DNA of 64,000 nt, taken from the NCBI GenBank assembly GCA_031216445.1, contig CM062219.1, positions 13,423,001 to 13,487,000 of the forward strand. The letters are read 5' to 3'. The position numbers and the translations under genes were made by a program. The stretch is from Lateolabrax maculatus (Eukaryota; Chordata; Actinopteri; Acropomatiformes; Lateolabracidae). The notes under the pieces were generated by a model. That model did no database searches. It was not told where the DNA came from and saw only the letters and a program-made list of their open reading frames with translations. Positions 61,111 through 64,000 of the stretch are shown piece by piece (positions within the stretch are counted from its first letter, which is position 1; each line of letters starts with the position of its first letter).

Positions 61111-62379
61111 TGGAAAGTACATAACAAACTTTGTTGGAGCATTATTGCACATCACCATGACTCAGAGATTTAAGGGTGTAGAGGTGAGACTGTCATACAT
61201 AAGAAAACAGTAACATGATGGACAGAAGTAGTATATTTCCAAAACTTCCGAGCAGATATCATGGCTGAACAAACAAACTATACATATAGCATACAATACA
61301 TTTTTTTTAAAAAACATTTAGATGAATTGCTCACAGAAGGTGAGCACGCTAAAAAAGAAAAACAAATGCCTCCAAGCCTAAAGTAGAGAGAAAATCAAGG
61401 TTGACTTTTCAAAAATTGAAAAGCACTTAGAGGGAGCTGGGGAAAACTTGCCAATGTGGTGCTTTTTTAAAATTGTTTTTGGGCTCTCATTACCACCTAT
61501 TAGCCCCAGTCTGCATTAAACAACCTTCCTCATTATTTTGGGCCACTGCCTTAATTAAGTTGTAGCTCGTGAGATCTATTGCCAAATGCTAACATAGCTC
61601 TAGAGCGAGCGGTCTCAGTTTAAAGATATATCATCATTATGGATGAATGTTTTTAAGCAGCTCTACCACAGCGCAGCGGCTTTGTTCTAATGTGCTCTAT
61701 CATTTAGTCTGTGATGGATTTAATTCTTTGCTGATGTTACAAATGCTGAAAATGTGTGTGTGTGTGTGGGGGGGGGGGGTGTCAGTAACAGCAGGTCATG
61801 CTTTCCTTGAAGTGTGGTTATATGGTAATTTTTACTGGGTGTGTGGGTGGATTCCCCACCTATAAACAGAGCGTCAGTGTGCCCAACTGTTGTGTCCCTA
61901 GCTTTCTAGCAGGGTTTAATAGGCGATCTCAGAATCTCACTGTCTCTCATTCTAACCGTGCGTGGGTGGGTGTAAATATGACCATACCACCTTGCGTGTG
62001 TGTGTGTGTGAGTGTGTGTGAGTGTGTTTGTGGATGCATACCCATTTGAGTAGGCATTGCTTCTCAGCATCACCCCAGTTTGTGACAGAGGATTAATGAG
62101 GTGTGTTTATCTGTCTGCAGTCGGCATACTACAGCTTCAGGTTTCCCTACACAATGTGCCACAATGTATCAATAAATACAAACAGTCTCCTTGTCTCCCA
62201 TTGATCTAGTGTTTTTTTTTTTTTTGTTTTTTTTTTTTGAGGTAGTGCTAAATGTTATAGGCAGGTGCAAATGGCTGTTGACACGGAGCAGCCTTATCTA
62301 AAGCTGGCTGTAACAGGCTAAGAAGGTGGGGCTAATTAAAAATAATGAGGTATTTGGAATGTCCCAGCCAAATCTTCTT
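61111..62379. other. Intergenic sequence
   Basis: No gene seen. It contains a GT/G-run microsatellite (61755-61780), an interrupted GT repeat (61995-62032) and T runs (62211-62240). Confidence 0.5.
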
Positions 62380-62605
62380 CTTCTTTCAGCTATTCCTGTT
62401 AGGGGTCACCTCACTGATTTTTTTTTTTTTTTTTTTATGACCCACATATTTGATTTGGCACAGGTGACGCAAACCTCCCCATTTATCCGGGCTTGGGACT
62501 GAACACTAAAAATGCACTGGCTTGTGAATCCCCCAGCTGCTGGGTTTTAGCTGGGGACCGAACCACAAACCTGCTCTACCTCCTGAGCCAGAGCCCAGCT
62601 TGAAT
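62380..62605 (+). mobile_element. Dispersed teleost repeat (TTCTTCTTTC..GTTAGGGGTC family)
   Basis: Starts TCTTCTTCTTCTTTCAGCTA and continues with CCTGTTAGGGGTCACC, a long T run (62420-62437), CAGGTGACGCAAACCTCCCC, ATTTATCCGGGCTTGGGACT, GCACTGGCTTGTG, and ends with GGGGACCGAACC...CTGCTCTACCTCCTGAGCCA. This ordered set is a common fish interspersed repeat. The end resembles a degenerate tRNA-like box, hinting at a SINE, but that is inference. Confidence 0.65.
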
Positions 62606-64000
62606 GTCCCAGCCAAAGAAGCCGCTGATATTATAAAACCATCATTCTAACTTAACATATTAATTCAGAACAGTAAAGTTTCACATTTGTCTGAACACAC
62701 TCTACCCAGTACACACTATTTCATTGGTCAAACTTGAACACATCACGTCAGCACTGCCTATGTTTTTGCGCTTTGTGTGTATGTATAATTATAATTACAG
62801 CTATTGTGAAAGTGTAAAAGGGTACTGACACTGAAGTTGCTGTAATACAGAGAAGTAGGCACAGTACAGAAGAGTTTAATTCATAAGCAGATTAGTAATT
62901 GTATGTAATGAAAAGAAAATTGCTCTTCAAAAAAAAAAAGCATAATGTGTCATCTACTGGAGACAAGTTTTAGCATTGTCTTGCAATAATGAAAAATGAT
63001 TTAGCGGCTGTTAAGTATAAACATCAGCTGAGGTGCCATATGACGTGACCCAGATAAGTGTGTGGTATTCATTTTGCTTGGCATATTCACAAAACAGCAC
63101 TTTACTACATTAACCTGGATGACCGAGAGCCTGGTCGTTGTGTACTTTGTGACTGTAACAGTACTGTATCTCATATTTCCCCCTCCTATCTGATATCGTT
63201 TTCCTGCTATCTTTCTGCTCAATGAACTGTATGTCCGAAATAAAGTGGACAAAGTGAAATGACCTACGTTAATGTCTTCATAAAATAAAAGATCGATGGT
63301 ACACTGTGGTTATATTTAATTGAAAGAGGTAAACATGTGCCCAGGGAGTTCAACTCACCTGTGTGCTTTCACTTGAATTTAATCCCACACCAGTGTTGTT
63401 TCTTGTCAAATAGTCACAGTTGTCTTCTAACGGTTAAACGAATGAAAAAAATATAACTGACTCATATTATTAAAAAAATGGAAATGTTTAAACTTATTTC
63501 AACTGTCCTATTTTTTGTCATATACAGTTAATGAATTGCTGTATATTTTCATCAGTTATAATGCTATTAGTTTTGATGATTAAAATCATATGCAATGTTT
63601 GTCAGACTAATTAACTCAGTCGTTAATCAGATATTCCTAAAATCTGACTAGATTTGCGACATATTTTTGCAAAAACACCATGACTTGTCTTGTAATGAAA
63701 GCTAACAGGGAATTAACACCATTAAAAAAGTAGAATGGATGATGAATCCAAATGATCAGCTTGCCACTGATTATTATCTGCAATGATGTTATCCAAATCT
63801 GGGTCGGAAACAAAACAAATCTCTGAATGTGCCCCATAGTCTTGTCTGTTATCACCAGAGAGAGAAAAGAAATTAGTCGCGGTTGTCGTCAATCTGAAAA
63901 TTACAGTTGTATGCTAAGAGACACTGCATTACAAAGCGGTTAAATAAAAATTCTTATTTATTATGTTCCCTGTAAAGTTACCACACTGGACACAAATAGT
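62606..64000. other. Intergenic sequence
   Basis: AT-rich DNA. I see no gene, RNA gene or recognised repeat up to the end of the window. Confidence 0.5.

Noticed and set aside
1..64000. CRISPR arrays, prokaryotic operons, rRNA genes and intact tRNA genes
   Set aside because: No regularly spaced direct repeats, no ribosome-binding-site-led operons and no rRNA or cloverleaf tRNA sequence were seen. The window is eukaryotic in structure.

Overview
This window looks like vertebrate nuclear DNA, most probably from a ray-finned (teleost) fish. The evidence is that coding sequence is sparse and split by consensus GT/AG splice sites, CA/GT microsatellites are frequent, and many of the interspersed repeats match families I recognise from teleost genomes. 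The species cannot be named from the sequence. All family names here come from pattern recognition without a database search.

One real protein-coding gene is supported. Its last three coding exons lie on the + strand at 2208-2298, 5438-5710 and 9515-9710, joined in frame across two introns. A 3' UTR follows, with a canonical poly(A) signal at 11083-11088. The joined protein end reads as the C-terminal part of a TIKI metalloprotease (TraB-domain family, TRABD2A/TRABD2B), a membrane-tethered negative regulator of Wnt proteins. The window holds the end of the TraB domain, a charged linker with a strongly basic cluster, and a C-terminal hydrophobic tail that looks like a GPI-attachment signal. 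The catalytic N-terminal exons lie upstream of base 1.

From about 11.1 kb to 64 kb I find no convincing host gene. This part is AT-rich intergenic sequence with microsatellites and a set of transposon remnants. They include a short element with flanking 9-bp target duplications (15.6-16.0 kb) and an inverted, shortened relative at 44 kb. A MITE-like family forms an inverted pair at 41.5 and 43 kb, and another repeat forms an inverted pair at 25.6 and 29.1 kb. Non-LTR retrotransposon tails lie at 29.3, 34.9, 36.6-37.2 and 57.4 kb. There is also a 662-bp element with clear terminal inverted repeats (47.25-47.91 kb) and a Tc1/mariner transposase remnant at 50.8-51.4 kb on the minus strand. Several stretches (20.4-21.3 kb and 24.3-24.6 kb) look more ordered than their surroundings and could be conserved regulatory elements, though nothing here proves that.

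The most unusual region is 53.0-55.7 kb. It holds a decayed block whose + strand fragments resemble the N-terminal part of a protein-primed family B DNA polymerase of the Polinton/Maverick (adintovirus-related) type. A glutamine-rich leader precedes them, and small unidentified ORFs, some on the opposite strand, follow. It is broken by frameshifts and stops, and appears to be a fossil fragment rather than a working element.
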